From positions 1-11,602 of the forward strand of contig JAEWEZ010000037.1 in the NCBI GenBank assembly GCA_023389045.1: DNA of 11,602 nt, given 5' to 3'. The notes beneath the pieces are model-generated. The model worked only from the letters and a program-made list of their open reading frames with translations, did not search any database and was not told the DNA's origin. The stretch is from Actinomycetes bacterium. GTDB taxonomy: Bacteria; Actinomycetota; Actinomycetes; Actinomycetales; Dermabacteraceae. The position numbers were made by a program, and so were the translations under genes. The stretch's first letter is position 1; every line of letters begins with the position of its first letter. This document shows, in pieces, positions 1 through 5,603 of this stretch.

Positions 1-9
1 CCCCTTTGT

Positions 10-20
10 GGGGGGGGGGG
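10..20. repeat. 11-base G homopolymer at window edge
   Basis: A run of eleven G residues lies about 50 bp beyond the sufT stop and is preceded by CCCCTTTGT. No coding sequence is visible across it. Such tracts can change length by slippage and are also frequent places for sequencing or assembly error, especially near a contig end. Confidence 0.75.
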
Positions 21-40
21 CCGCCCTCGTGTGCTGGGGT

Positions 41-61
41 CGACGGGCCGGTGGCCCGTCG
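41..61 (-). terminator. Hairpin downstream of sufT, likely transcription terminator
   Basis: A perfect 9-bp inverted repeat, CGACGGGCC / GGCCCGTCG with a 3-base loop, begins 8 bases past the sufT stop on the transcribed strand. No U-tract follows, which is common for GC-rich actinobacterial terminators. The position at the end of the suf operon supports termination or 3'-end protection of the mRNA. No further gene is visible in positions 1-69. Confidence 0.6.
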
Positions 62-69
62 GATCCCGC

Positions 70-441
70 TTAGAGGTTGAAGCCGATCGCGCGCAGCTGC
101 TCGCGTCCGTCCTCGGTGATCTTGTCCATGCCCCACGGCGGCATCCACACCCAGTTGATGCGGTGCTTTTCTGTGATCGGGTCGAGGACCGCGAAGGTCT
201 GCTCCTCGAGCACATCGGTCAGGGGGCAGGCGGCGGAGGTGAGGGTCATATCGACGACGGCCTCACCGTTATCCACGCTCACCCCGTAAACGAGGCCGAG
301 GTCCACCACATTGATCCCGAGTTCGGGGTCGATGACGTCCTTCATCGCCTCCCACACCTGCTCGGGGGTGACATGTGCCGAGGGCATCTCCTCGCCACCG
401 GCGGGGCTTGCGCCCTCATCGAGGCTGGGGGTCTCGCTCAT
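70..441 (-). CDS. sufT: SufT, DUF59/MIP18-family iron-sulfur maturation factor
   Basis: This 123-residue protein of the DUF59/MIP18 family closes the suf operon. Family members help deliver or mature Fe-S clusters on target proteins in the cytoplasm. Visible signatures are the acidic motif DPELGINVVDLGLVY (residues 38-52), a TSAACPL segment carrying Cys72, the family's conserved thiol, and the C-terminal PPWGMDKITEDGREQLRAIGF stretch (101-121). Residues 1-22 form a Gly/Ser/Glu-rich tail ahead of the fold. The frame is open further upstream to 531, but the ATG at 441 has a clear AAAGGAG seven bases before it, so it is preferred. It lies 86 bp downstream of sufC, with a strong hairpin in the gap, so its expression may be uncoupled from the genes before it. 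Confidence 0.9.
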   Translation of the reverse strand: MSETPSLDEGASPAGGEEMPSAHVTPEQVWEAMKDVIDPELGINVVDLGLVYGVSVDNGEAVVDMTLTSAACPLTDVLEEQTFAVLDPITEKHRINWVWMPPWGMDKITEDGREQLRAIGFNL

Positions 442-494
442 GGTTGTCTCCTTTAGGCTGATGCGCTCACGGTCCGGGTCGGCGGTGACGCTGC

Positions 495-520
495 GGCGCC
501 CACCCCTCGGGGCGGGCGCC
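495..520 (-). other. Strong GC stem-loop in the sufC-sufT gap
   Basis: The arms GGCGCCC-x-CCCC and GGGG-x-GGGCGCC can form an 11-12 pair stem around a tiny loop. The single non-Watson-Crick position is A/C on the plus strand but G-U on the minus-strand RNA, so the stem is better in suf mRNA. There is no U-tract. It starts 8 bases after the sufC stop and could act as a partial terminator, an RNase-resistant 3' end for the sufR-sufC message, or a leftover of gene loss. Confidence 0.5.
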
Positions 521-527
521 GGAAACG

Positions 528-1286
528 TCACTGCGCGGCGGTCAGGAAGCGGTCGTAGCCCTCGGCTTCGAGACGCTCGGCCAGCTCGGGGCCACCCTGC
601 TCGGCCACGCGGCCGTTGACGAACACGTGCACGAAGTCGGGGGTGATATACTTCAGGATGCGGGTGTAGTGGGTAATCAGCATGATGCCCACATCGGTGG
701 TCTCCTTGGCGCGGTTCACGCCGTCGGAGACGATGCGCAGGGCGTCCACGTCGAGGCCGGAGTCGGTCTCGTCGAGGATCGCGATGGAGGGCTTGAGCAG
801 CTCCATCTGCAGGATCTCGTGGCGCTTCTTCTCACCGCCGGAGAAGCCCTCGTTCACATTGCGCTCGGCGAAGGCCGGGTCCATGCGCAGGTTCTCCATG
901 GCGTTCTTGACGTCCTTGACCCAGTGACGCAGCTGCGGGGCCTCACCGTCGATCGCGGTCTTGGCGGTGCGCAGGAAGTTGGAGACGGTCACGCCGGGCA
1001 CCTCCACCGGGTACTGCATGGCGAGGAACAGGCCGGCGCGGGCGCGCTCGTCGACCTCGAGCTCCAGCAGGTCTTCACCGTCGAGGGTGACGGAACCGGA
1101 GGTGATCTCGTACTTCGGGTGGCCGGCGAGGGCGTAAGCGAGGGTGGACTTGCCCGAGCCGTTGGGGCCCATGATCGCGTGGGTCTCGCCGGAGCGGATG
1201 GTCAGGTCCACGCCCTTGAGGATCTCCTTGGTGCCCTCAGGCGTTTCAACGGTGCAGTGGAGGTCCTTGATCTCCAGGATCGACAT
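528..1286 (-). CDS. sufC: SufC, ATPase of the SufBCD scaffold complex
   Basis: SufC is the soluble ABC-type ATPase that binds SufB and SufD and drives the conformational change needed to build an Fe-S cluster on the SufBCD scaffold. It acts in the cytoplasm, not in a transporter. The 252-residue length is normal for the family. Walker A is GPNGSGKST (residues 40-48), the Q-loop is AMQYP (Gln91), the signature is FSGGEKKR (148-155), Walker B is IAILDETDSGLD (168-179) and the H-loop His is 206. The SufC-typical ETDSGLD and SGGEKKRHEILQM forms separate it from transporter ATPases. The ATG at 1286 has AAGGAG seven bases upstream. It sits 39 bp after the Rieske gene. In many actinobacteria sufS and sufU would follow, but here the next gene is sufT. 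Confidence 0.97.
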   Translation of the reverse strand: MSILEIKDLHCTVETPEGTKEILKGVDLTIRSGETHAIMGPNGSGKSTLAYALAGHPKYEITSGSVTLDGEDLLELEVDERARAGLFLAMQYPVEVPGVTVSNFLRTAKTAIDGEAPQLRHWVKDVKNAMENLRMDPAFAERNVNEGFSGGEKKRHEILQMELLKPSIAILDETDSGLDVDALRIVSDGVNRAKETTDVGIMLITHYTRILKYITPDFVHVFVNGRVAEQGGPELAERLEAEGYDRFLTAAQ

Positions 1287-1325
1287 GGAAGTTCTCCTTG
1301 TTCGGAAGGGTTCGTAACGTTTCGT

Positions 1326-1661
1326 TTAGGCCGAAACCGCGGTCGGATCGACGGCGATTTCGCCGGTGGTCTCATCCACCCGCACCGGAAGAACGGCGAC
1401 GGGGAGGACGGCGGGCAGCTGCAGGGGCCGCCCCGTGGTCAGGTCGAACTGGCTGCCGTGCTTCCAGCATTCGAGGGTGCAGCCCTCGACGTCACCGTCG
1501 GAGAGGGCAACATCCTCATGGGAGCAGCGGTCTTCCAGTGCGTGGATCCCGCCGTTCTCGTCGCGCACCAGGGCGATCTCGACGCCGCCAGCGACGACGT
1601 CGATCACCTCGCCGGGGGCGAGGTCCGCCAGGCGCGCGACGGGAACGAAGGGGTCGGTCAT
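1326..1661 (-). CDS. Rieske-type [2Fe-2S] ferredoxin in the suf operon
   Basis: This small (111-residue) soluble Rieske-fold protein resembles the ferredoxin subunits of non-heme iron oxygenases. The cluster ligands are visible as C46-S-H48 and C65-W-K-H68, a C-X-H-X16-C-X2-H arrangement, followed by GSQFDLTTGRPLQLPA, the usual closing part of the fold. No signal peptide or membrane segment is present, so it should be cytoplasmic, unlike bc1-complex Rieske proteins. Its ATG lies one base after the sufD stop (TGACATG), and its own ribosome site is weak, so translation is probably coupled to sufD. No oxygenase large subunit is nearby. A plausible but unproven role is electron supply or cluster transfer for the SufBCD machinery. 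It could equally be a client protein co-expressed with its assembly system. Confidence 0.9.
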   Translation of the reverse strand: MTDPFVPVARLADLAPGEVIDVVAGGVEIALVRDENGGIHALEDRCSHEDVALSDGDVEGCTLECWKHGSQFDLTTGRPLQLPAVLPVAVLPVRVDETTGEIAVDPTAVSA

Positions 1662-1662
1662 G

Positions 1663-2982
1663 TCAGTTCATGCTCCGGGCAAGTTCGGTTTCGATCGACT
1701 CGAAGAGGTGCTCGCGCACCTCGGGAACGTCGATCTGCTGGATCAGCTCGGCGAAGAAGCCACGAACCACCAGGCGACGGGCCTCGATCTCGGGGATGCC
1801 GCGGGCGCGCAGGTAGAAGAGCTGCTCGTCGTCGAAACGACCCGTGGCGGCAGCGTGACCCGCGCCCTCGATCTCACCGGTTTCGATCTCCAGGTTCGGC
1901 ACCGAGTCGGCGCGAGCACCCTCGGTCAGAACCAGGTTGCGGTTGAGTTCGTAGGTGTCGGTGCCTTCGGCTTCCTTGCGGATGAGAACGTCGCCAACCC
2001 ACACCGAGCGGGCGTTCTTGCCCTGCAGGGCGCCCTTGTAGGTGGTGTTGGAGCGGCAGTTCGGGGCCGCGTGGTCGGTGAACAGACGGTGCTCGAGGTA
2101 CTGGTCCTCATCGGAGAAGTAGAGGCCCAGGGTCTCAATCTCCGCGCCGGGAGCGGTGAACTCACCGATCACGTCCACGCGCACGCCGGAGCCACCGAGG
2201 GAGACCACGATGTGCTTCAGGCGTGCATCGCGGCCGAGGCTGGCGTGGTGGGTGGAGATGTGCAGAGCGTCATCGTCCCAGTCCTGCAGGGCGATCACGG
2301 TCATCTGCGAGTTGTCACCCACGACGATCTCGACGTTCTGGTTGTACCGGGCCGAACCGGTGTGGTTCAGCACGAAGGTTGCGCTCGAGGACTCCTCGGT
2401 CTCCAGCACGATGTGGGCGTTGCTGCGACGCTCGGCGCCGCGACCCACGACCTCCAGGCGGAAGGGGGTTTCCACCTCGGTGTTGCGGGGAGCCTTCAGG
2501 TACAGGGCCTGCTCGCTCCGGGCCGAGGCCACAGCGCTGGGCAGGTCCTCCGGAACCAGCACGGTGCCACGGGGAGCCTGGCCGATGGCGAGGTTCTCCT
2601 GCGCGTCCACACCCTCGGGGAGGGTCACGGTGTGCTCGCAGGCGGCGTCCCCCTCGCGGTCATCGCTCGCGGCGTCCTCAAACAGCGGCGCGAAACGGCG
2701 CAGCGGGGTGAAGCGCCACTCTTCCATCTTCGAGGTCGGCACCGGGTGATCCGAGACCTCGAAGGAGCGCTGACGGGCAGAGCGGTTATCGCTGCCGTGC
2801 TTCTCGGAAGCGGGCACGAGGTTGATGGCCTCGTCTTCGAGCTGCGGACCGTCCACCGGGGCGGGAGCGTCCTTCAGCGCCTCCTGCGCGGGGACGGGCG
2901 CTGCACCGGCGGCACCGCCGACGGCCTCATTTGCGCGCGGATCCCCCGCACTTTCGGCACCGGTCACATCGGTGGTGGTCAT
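1663..2982 (-). CDS. sufD: SufD, scaffold subunit of the SufBCD complex
   Basis: SufD pairs with SufB and SufC in the cytoplasmic scaffold that assembles Fe-S clusters and takes part in iron entry. The protein has 439 residues. Residues 1-50 are Ala/Pro/Glu-rich and probably disordered. The conserved SKMEEWRFTPLR motif is at 84-95, the repetitive beta-helix region occupies roughly 150-340, and the C-terminal helical part includes FDDEQLFYLRARGIPEIEARRLVVRGFFAEL. Cys309 (APNCRSNTTYKG) and His376 (GAGHAAATGR) are visible. The latter aligns by motif with the SufD His reported at the SufB-SufD interface of Escherichia coli. The ATG at 2982 shares its A with the sufB stop (TGATG) and has GGAAGGAG about ten bases upstream, consistent with coupled, near-stoichiometric synthesis of SufB and SufD. 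Confidence 0.96.
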   Translation of the reverse strand: MTTTDVTGAESAGDPRANEAVGGAAGAAPVPAQEALKDAPAPVDGPQLEDEAINLVPASEKHGSDNRSARQRSFEVSDHPVPTSKMEEWRFTPLRRFAPLFEDAASDDREGDAACEHTVTLPEGVDAQENLAIGQAPRGTVLVPEDLPSAVASARSEQALYLKAPRNTEVETPFRLEVVGRGAERRSNAHIVLETEESSSATFVLNHTGSARYNQNVEIVVGDNSQMTVIALQDWDDDALHISTHHASLGRDARLKHIVVSLGGSGVRVDVIGEFTAPGAEIETLGLYFSDEDQYLEHRLFTDHAAPNCRSNTTYKGALQGKNARSVWVGDVLIRKEAEGTDTYELNRNLVLTEGARADSVPNLEIETGEIEGAGHAAATGRFDDEQLFYLRARGIPEIEARRLVVRGFFAELIQQIDVPEVREHLFESIETELARSMN

Positions 2983-4409
2983 CAGCCGACTGCTCCTTCC
3001 ATCTGCAGTTCGATCAGGCGGTTCAGCTCAAGGGCGTATTCCATGGGCAGCTCACGGGCGATCGGCTCGATGAAGCCGCGCACGATCATGGCCATGGCTT
3101 CGGTCTCCTCCATGCCGCGGCTCATCAGGTAGAAGAGCTGCTCCTCGGAGACCTTGGAGACGGTGGCCTCGTGGCCCATCTGCACGTCGTCCACGCGCAC
3201 GTCCACGTAGGGGTAGGTGTCGGTGCGGGAGATGGTGTCCACCAGCAGGGCGTCGCACAGCACGGTCGAGGCGGAGTGCTCGGCACCCGGCATGACCTGC
3301 ACCAGGCCGCGGTAGGAGGAGCGTCCGCCGCCACGCGAGACCGACTTAGAGACGATCGAGCTGGAGGTGTGGGGCGCCATGTGCACCATCTTCGAGCCGG
3401 TGTCCTGGTGCTGGTTCTCGCCGGCGAAGGCGATCGACAGGGTTTCACCGCGGGCGTGCTCGCCCATCAGCCACACGGCCGGGTACTTCATGGTGACCTT
3501 GGAGCCGATGTTGCCGTCGATCCACTCCATGGTGCCGCCCTGCTCCACCGTGGTGCGCTTGGTGACCAGGTTGTACACGTTGTTCGACCAGTTCTGCACG
3601 GTCGTGTAGCGCACGCGGGCGTCCTTCTTCACGACGATCTCCACGACGGCGGAGTGCAGCGAGTCGGACTTGTAGATCGGCGCGGTGCAGCCCTCGACGT
3701 AGTGCACGTAGGAGCCCTCATCAGCAATGATCAGGGTGCGCTCGAACTGGCCCATGTTCTCGGTGTTGATACGGAAGTAGGCCTGCAGCGGGATCTCCAC
3801 GTGCACGCCCTTGGGCACGTACACGAAGGAGCCACCGGACCACACCGCGGTGTTCAGGGCCGAGAACTTGTTGTCACCGGCGGGGATGACGGTGCCGAAG
3901 TACTCCTCGAACAGTTCCGGGTACTCGCGCAGGCCGGTGTCGGTGTCCACGAAGATGACGCCCTGGGCTTCGAGGTCTTCGCGGATCTGGTGGTAAACCA
4001 CCTCGGATTCGTACTGGGCGGCCACACCCGCAACCAGACGCTGCTTCTCGGCCTCGGGGATGCCCAGACGGTCGTAGGTGTTACGGATGTCCTCGGGCAG
4101 TTCCTCCCAGCTGGTGGCCTGCTTCTCGGTGGACCGCACGAAGTACTTGATCGAGTCGAAGTCGATGTCGGACAGGTCCGGGCCCCAGGTGGGCAGCGGC
4201 TTCTTGTCGAAAAGCTTGAGTGCCTTGAGGCGGCGCTCCAGCATCCACTCCGGCTCGTTCTTCTTCGCGGAGATGTCGCGCACGACATCTTCGTTCAGGC
4301 CGCGCCGGGCGGCGGCGCCGGCGGCATCGCTGTCATGCCAGCCGTACTCGTAGGAGCCAATGGACGAGATGATCTCGTCCTGGCTGAGCTGCTCGGGTGC
4401 GCTCGTCAT
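2982..4409 (-). CDS. sufB: SufB, core scaffold for Fe-S cluster assembly
   Basis: SufB is the main scaffold on which the SufBCD complex builds Fe-S clusters from sulfide carried by a cysteine desulfurase system. The 475 residues match the usual SufB length. Landmarks are GDNKFSALNTAVWSGGSFVYVPKGV (178-202), YVEGCTAP with Cys241, QHQDTGSKMVHMAPHTSS (333-350), STVLCDALLVDT with Cys385, and MGHEATVSKVSEEQLFYLMSRGM (411-433) with His413 and Glu414. Cys241, Cys385 and Glu414 correspond by motif to residues implicated in sulfur transfer and cluster assembly in E. coli SufB. No intein interrupts it, unlike the M. tuberculosis gene. The ATG overlaps the sufR stop by 4 bases (ATGA), and GGAAGGA precedes it, so translation is coupled to that of the regulator. 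Confidence 0.98.
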   Translation of the reverse strand: MTSAPEQLSQDEIISSIGSYEYGWHDSDAAGAAARRGLNEDVVRDISAKKNEPEWMLERRLKALKLFDKKPLPTWGPDLSDIDFDSIKYFVRSTEKQATSWEELPEDIRNTYDRLGIPEAEKQRLVAGVAAQYESEVVYHQIREDLEAQGVIFVDTDTGLREYPELFEEYFGTVIPAGDNKFSALNTAVWSGGSFVYVPKGVHVEIPLQAYFRINTENMGQFERTLIIADEGSYVHYVEGCTAPIYKSDSLHSAVVEIVVKKDARVRYTTVQNWSNNVYNLVTKRTTVEQGGTMEWIDGNIGSKVTMKYPAVWLMGEHARGETLSIAFAGENQHQDTGSKMVHMAPHTSSSIVSKSVSRGGGRSSYRGLVQVMPGAEHSASTVLCDALLVDTISRTDTYPYVDVRVDDVQMGHEATVSKVSEEQLFYLMSRGMEETEAMAMIVRGFIEPIARELPMEYALELNRLIELQMEGAVG

Positions 4410-5158
4410 GATGTCCTTCCCTCAGTGAGCGGAATGTGGGTCGTGCATGCATGCGCCCCCTGGGCGAGTGTCGCGAGACGCTGAACGGGGGCACCGATGA
4501 TCTGGGAGATGGCGCGAGTCTCGGCTTCACAGAGGGCAGAGTGCCGAGTCGCGATGTCGTGCACGGGGCAGTGGCCCTGACACAGCTGGGCGGTCATGAG
4601 CGTACGCGGGCGGCTGCCGGCATGCGAACCGGCGGTGCGTACGGGAACCGTGAGGGGCCGCACGGTCGTGGCAAAGCCACGTTCTGTCAGGAGAGCAGCG
4701 AGGATTTCGAGCTTTTCGACGGGGCCGACCTGTTCGCCGCGCGCTTCGCGTTCGGCGACTCGACGGCTCACCTCCGGTTCCCAATCGGCAACGCGCTGCT
4801 CGGCCAGACGTTGGATCGCCTCTTCCCCGCCGACGCGGGCCAGTTCGTCCATCGCTGCCACCGCGATCTCGTCATAGCCACCGGCGAGGTTGCCGTGGGC
4901 TGCTGCCGAGAGCACGAAGGCCTTGCTGGGACGCCCGCGGCCACGGTGGGTCACGGGAACGTCGTGTTCGGCAATCACGCCTTCCTCCTGGAGGACGGCG
5001 AGATGACGACGCACGGCGGCACTGGTGAGGTCGAACATTTCGGCGAGGACACGGGCCGTGACCGGTCCGTGCACGGAGATCGCTTCGATCAGCCGTTCAC
5101 GCGTGTCGCGAGGTTCTTCCCCCGATGCAGGGCGCTGCTGGGGCGTCTGGGATGCCAC
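4406..5158 (-). CDS. sufR: SufR, Fe-S-sensing winged-helix repressor of the suf operon
   Basis: This is a DNA-binding regulator expected to hold an Fe-S cluster and repress suf transcription when clusters are sufficient. The 250 residues contain an N-terminal winged helix (about 19-83: ERLIEAISVHGPVTARVLAEMFDLTSAAVRRHLAVLQEEG, then a wing with HRGRGRPSKAFVL). A central dimerisation region follows, then the cysteine-rich C-terminal segment with Cys193, Cys197, Cys210 and Cys238 (LCQGHCPVHD, ALCEAET, ACTTHIP). That cysteine pattern is the SufR hallmark and distinguishes it from ordinary ArsR regulators. The start is GTG at 5158, chosen for the GGGAGGAGGAG run just upstream. It is the first gene of the operon, overlaps sufB by 4 bases, and is probably autoregulated through the candidate operator at 5201-5215. 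Confidence 0.95.
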   Translation of the reverse strand: MASQTPQQRPASGEEPRDTRERLIEAISVHGPVTARVLAEMFDLTSAAVRRHLAVLQEEGVIAEHDVPVTHRGRGRPSKAFVLSAAAHGNLAGGYDEIAVAAMDELARVGGEEAIQRLAEQRVADWEPEVSRRVAEREARGEQVGPVEKLEILAALLTERGFATTVRPLTVPVRTAGSHAGSRPRTLMTAQLCQGHCPVHDIATRHSALCEAETRAISQIIGAPVQRLATLAQGAHACTTHIPLTEGRTS

Positions 5159-5194
5159 GATCTCCTCCTCCCGTCGGGCTCACAACCGGTTCGA

Positions 5195-5200
5195 ATTTTA
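5195..5200 (-). promoter_or_regulatory. Candidate -10 box of the sufR-sufBDC promoter
   Basis: Read on the minus strand this is TAAAAT inside GTAAAATTC, an AT-rich island in GC-rich surroundings about 36 bases before the sufR GTG. Start of transcription would fall near 5188, leaving a leader of about 30 nt that contains the Shine-Dalgarno run. No convincing -35 TTGACA match is seen upstream, only GTTTTC at a suitable distance. Confidence 0.5.
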
Positions 5201-5215
5201 CAACGAAAGGTGTTG
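5201..5215. promoter_or_regulatory. Candidate SufR operator, CAAC-N7-GTTG
   Basis: The inverted repeat CAAC-GAAAGGT-GTTG lies directly upstream of the proposed -10 box of sufR, so a bound protein would block RNA polymerase. A wider inverted repeat, CCGGTT (5186-5191) and AACCGG (5220-5225), brackets it, and a TTCGAA palindrome sits at 5190-5195. From memory, a CAAC-spacer-GTTG palindrome has been reported for a streptomycete SufR, possibly with a 6-base spacer, but I could not verify this. Autoregulation is inferred from position and symmetry only. Confidence 0.45.
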
Positions 5216-5396
5216 CGAAAACCGGCCGGAGCCCGTACGCATGACGACTCTCACCCGCTGGGCACTGGCGGGCGAGTGTGAGGCATAGCCTCCATGGCTT
5301 CCACCTCCCAGTCTCCCACGGAAGGCCGGCGAAAGATGGCGTTGCTCACGCCTTACCCGTGAATTCCGAGCGGCGTGTCGGACACGAGCGCGCTAA

Positions 5397-5444
5397 GAGC
5401 AAAACAGACCCAGAAACAGGCACAGAAACAGGCACAGAAAAAGA
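5397..5444. repeat. A-rich 12-bp tandem repeat
   Basis: Three consecutive 12-bp units, CCCAGAAACAGG, CACAGAAACAGG and CACAGAAAAAGA, are preceded by a degenerate one, GAGCAAAACAGA. The block is much richer in A than its surroundings on the plus strand. It is a whole number of codons per unit, so it produces repetitive peptides in every frame (KQAQKQAQ on plus, CLFLCLFL on minus), which should not be mistaken for genes. Confidence 0.8.
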
Positions 5445-5479
5445 TCGACAACAGCGCACTGGGCGGGGAGAAACGGGCA

Positions 5480-5514
5480 GAGTGCTCGTGCCGTGCCGCG
5501 TCGGCACAGCGCTC
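5480..5514 (+). promoter_or_regulatory. Stem-loop upstream of the ABC transporter operon
   Basis: The arms GAGTGCT-C-GTGCCG and CGGCAC-AGCGCTC form a 13-pair stem with one bulged C and an 8-base loop. One pair is G-U in plus-strand RNA but a mismatch in minus-strand RNA, so the fold fits rightward transcription. It lies about 90 bases before the ABC ATPase start. If transcription begins further upstream it would sit in a 5' leader. It could also be a stand-alone terminator or chance structure in GC-rich DNA. Confidence 0.4.
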
Positions 5515-5587
5515 TTCGGCGTCCCCCAATCCCCACGAATTCAGGGCACGCGCGCTGGCCTGCGCGACGCCGCGGGCCTTCACCGCC

Positions 5588-5593
5588 TAGCAT
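5588..5593 (+). promoter_or_regulatory. Candidate -10 box of the ABC operon
   Basis: TAGCAT lies ten bases ahead of the ATG at 5604, placing the transcription start within a few bases of the start codon (leaderless or nearly so). TTCAC precedes it by four bases, the same arrangement as at the ctaA promoter (TTCAC-N3-TAGGAT). No -35 match is evident. Confidence 0.45.
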
Positions 5594-5603
5594 GGGCTCC
5601 GCG

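Larger units (their letters stand above)
5226..5603. other. Structured gene-free region between sufR and the ABC operon
   Basis: About 380 bp hold no gene I can support. The open frames here show no family resemblance and lack ribosome sites. The stretch contains an imperfect stem at 5250-5276 (CTCACCCGC / GCGGGCGAG), a tight palindrome CGTGTC-G-GACACG at 5374-5386 that could be a protein-binding site, an A-rich 12-bp tandem repeat (5397-5444), a 35-nt stem-loop (5480-5514) and a near-leaderless promoter at the right end. In M. tuberculosis the mannosyltransferase gene mptB lies at this place. No trace of it is recognisable here. Confidence 0.6.

Noticed and set aside
442..531. Upstream extension of SufT to the ATG at 531
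   Set aside because: It would overlap the sufC stop and translate through the GC hairpin, while the ATG at 441 has a strong AAAGGAG at good spacing.
627..1946. 439-residue plus-strand open frame antisense to sufC and the Rieske gene
   Set aside because: It lies opposite well-supported suf genes, is rich in Gly/His/Val/Arg low-complexity sequence typical of GC-rich shadow frames, and shows no family motif.
1366..3132. 588-residue plus-strand open frame antisense to sufD
   Set aside because: A length effect of high G+C on the opposite strand. No motif is present, and the sufD frame beneath it has clear family signatures.
2931..4484. 517-residue plus-strand open frame antisense to sufB
   Set aside because: His/Val/Gly-rich shadow of sufB with no recognisable domain.
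5250..5276. Imperfect stem CTCACCCGC/GCGGGCGAG as a terminator
   Set aside because: It pairs better in minus-strand RNA but lies upstream of the sufR promoter with no minus-strand gene before it, so there is nothing obvious to terminate. Noted only as part of the gap.
5353..5583. Small minus-strand frame with a Cys/Phe-rich hydrophobic stretch resembling a membrane segment
   Set aside because: The hydrophobic run is produced by translation of the 12-bp repeat. There is no ribosome site and no family resemblance.
5493..5603. Upstream extension of the ABC ATPase to the ATG at 5493
   Set aside because: The extra 37 residues are Arg/Pro-rich, unlike an ATPase N-terminus. The start lies inside the stem-loop and upstream of the likely promoter.
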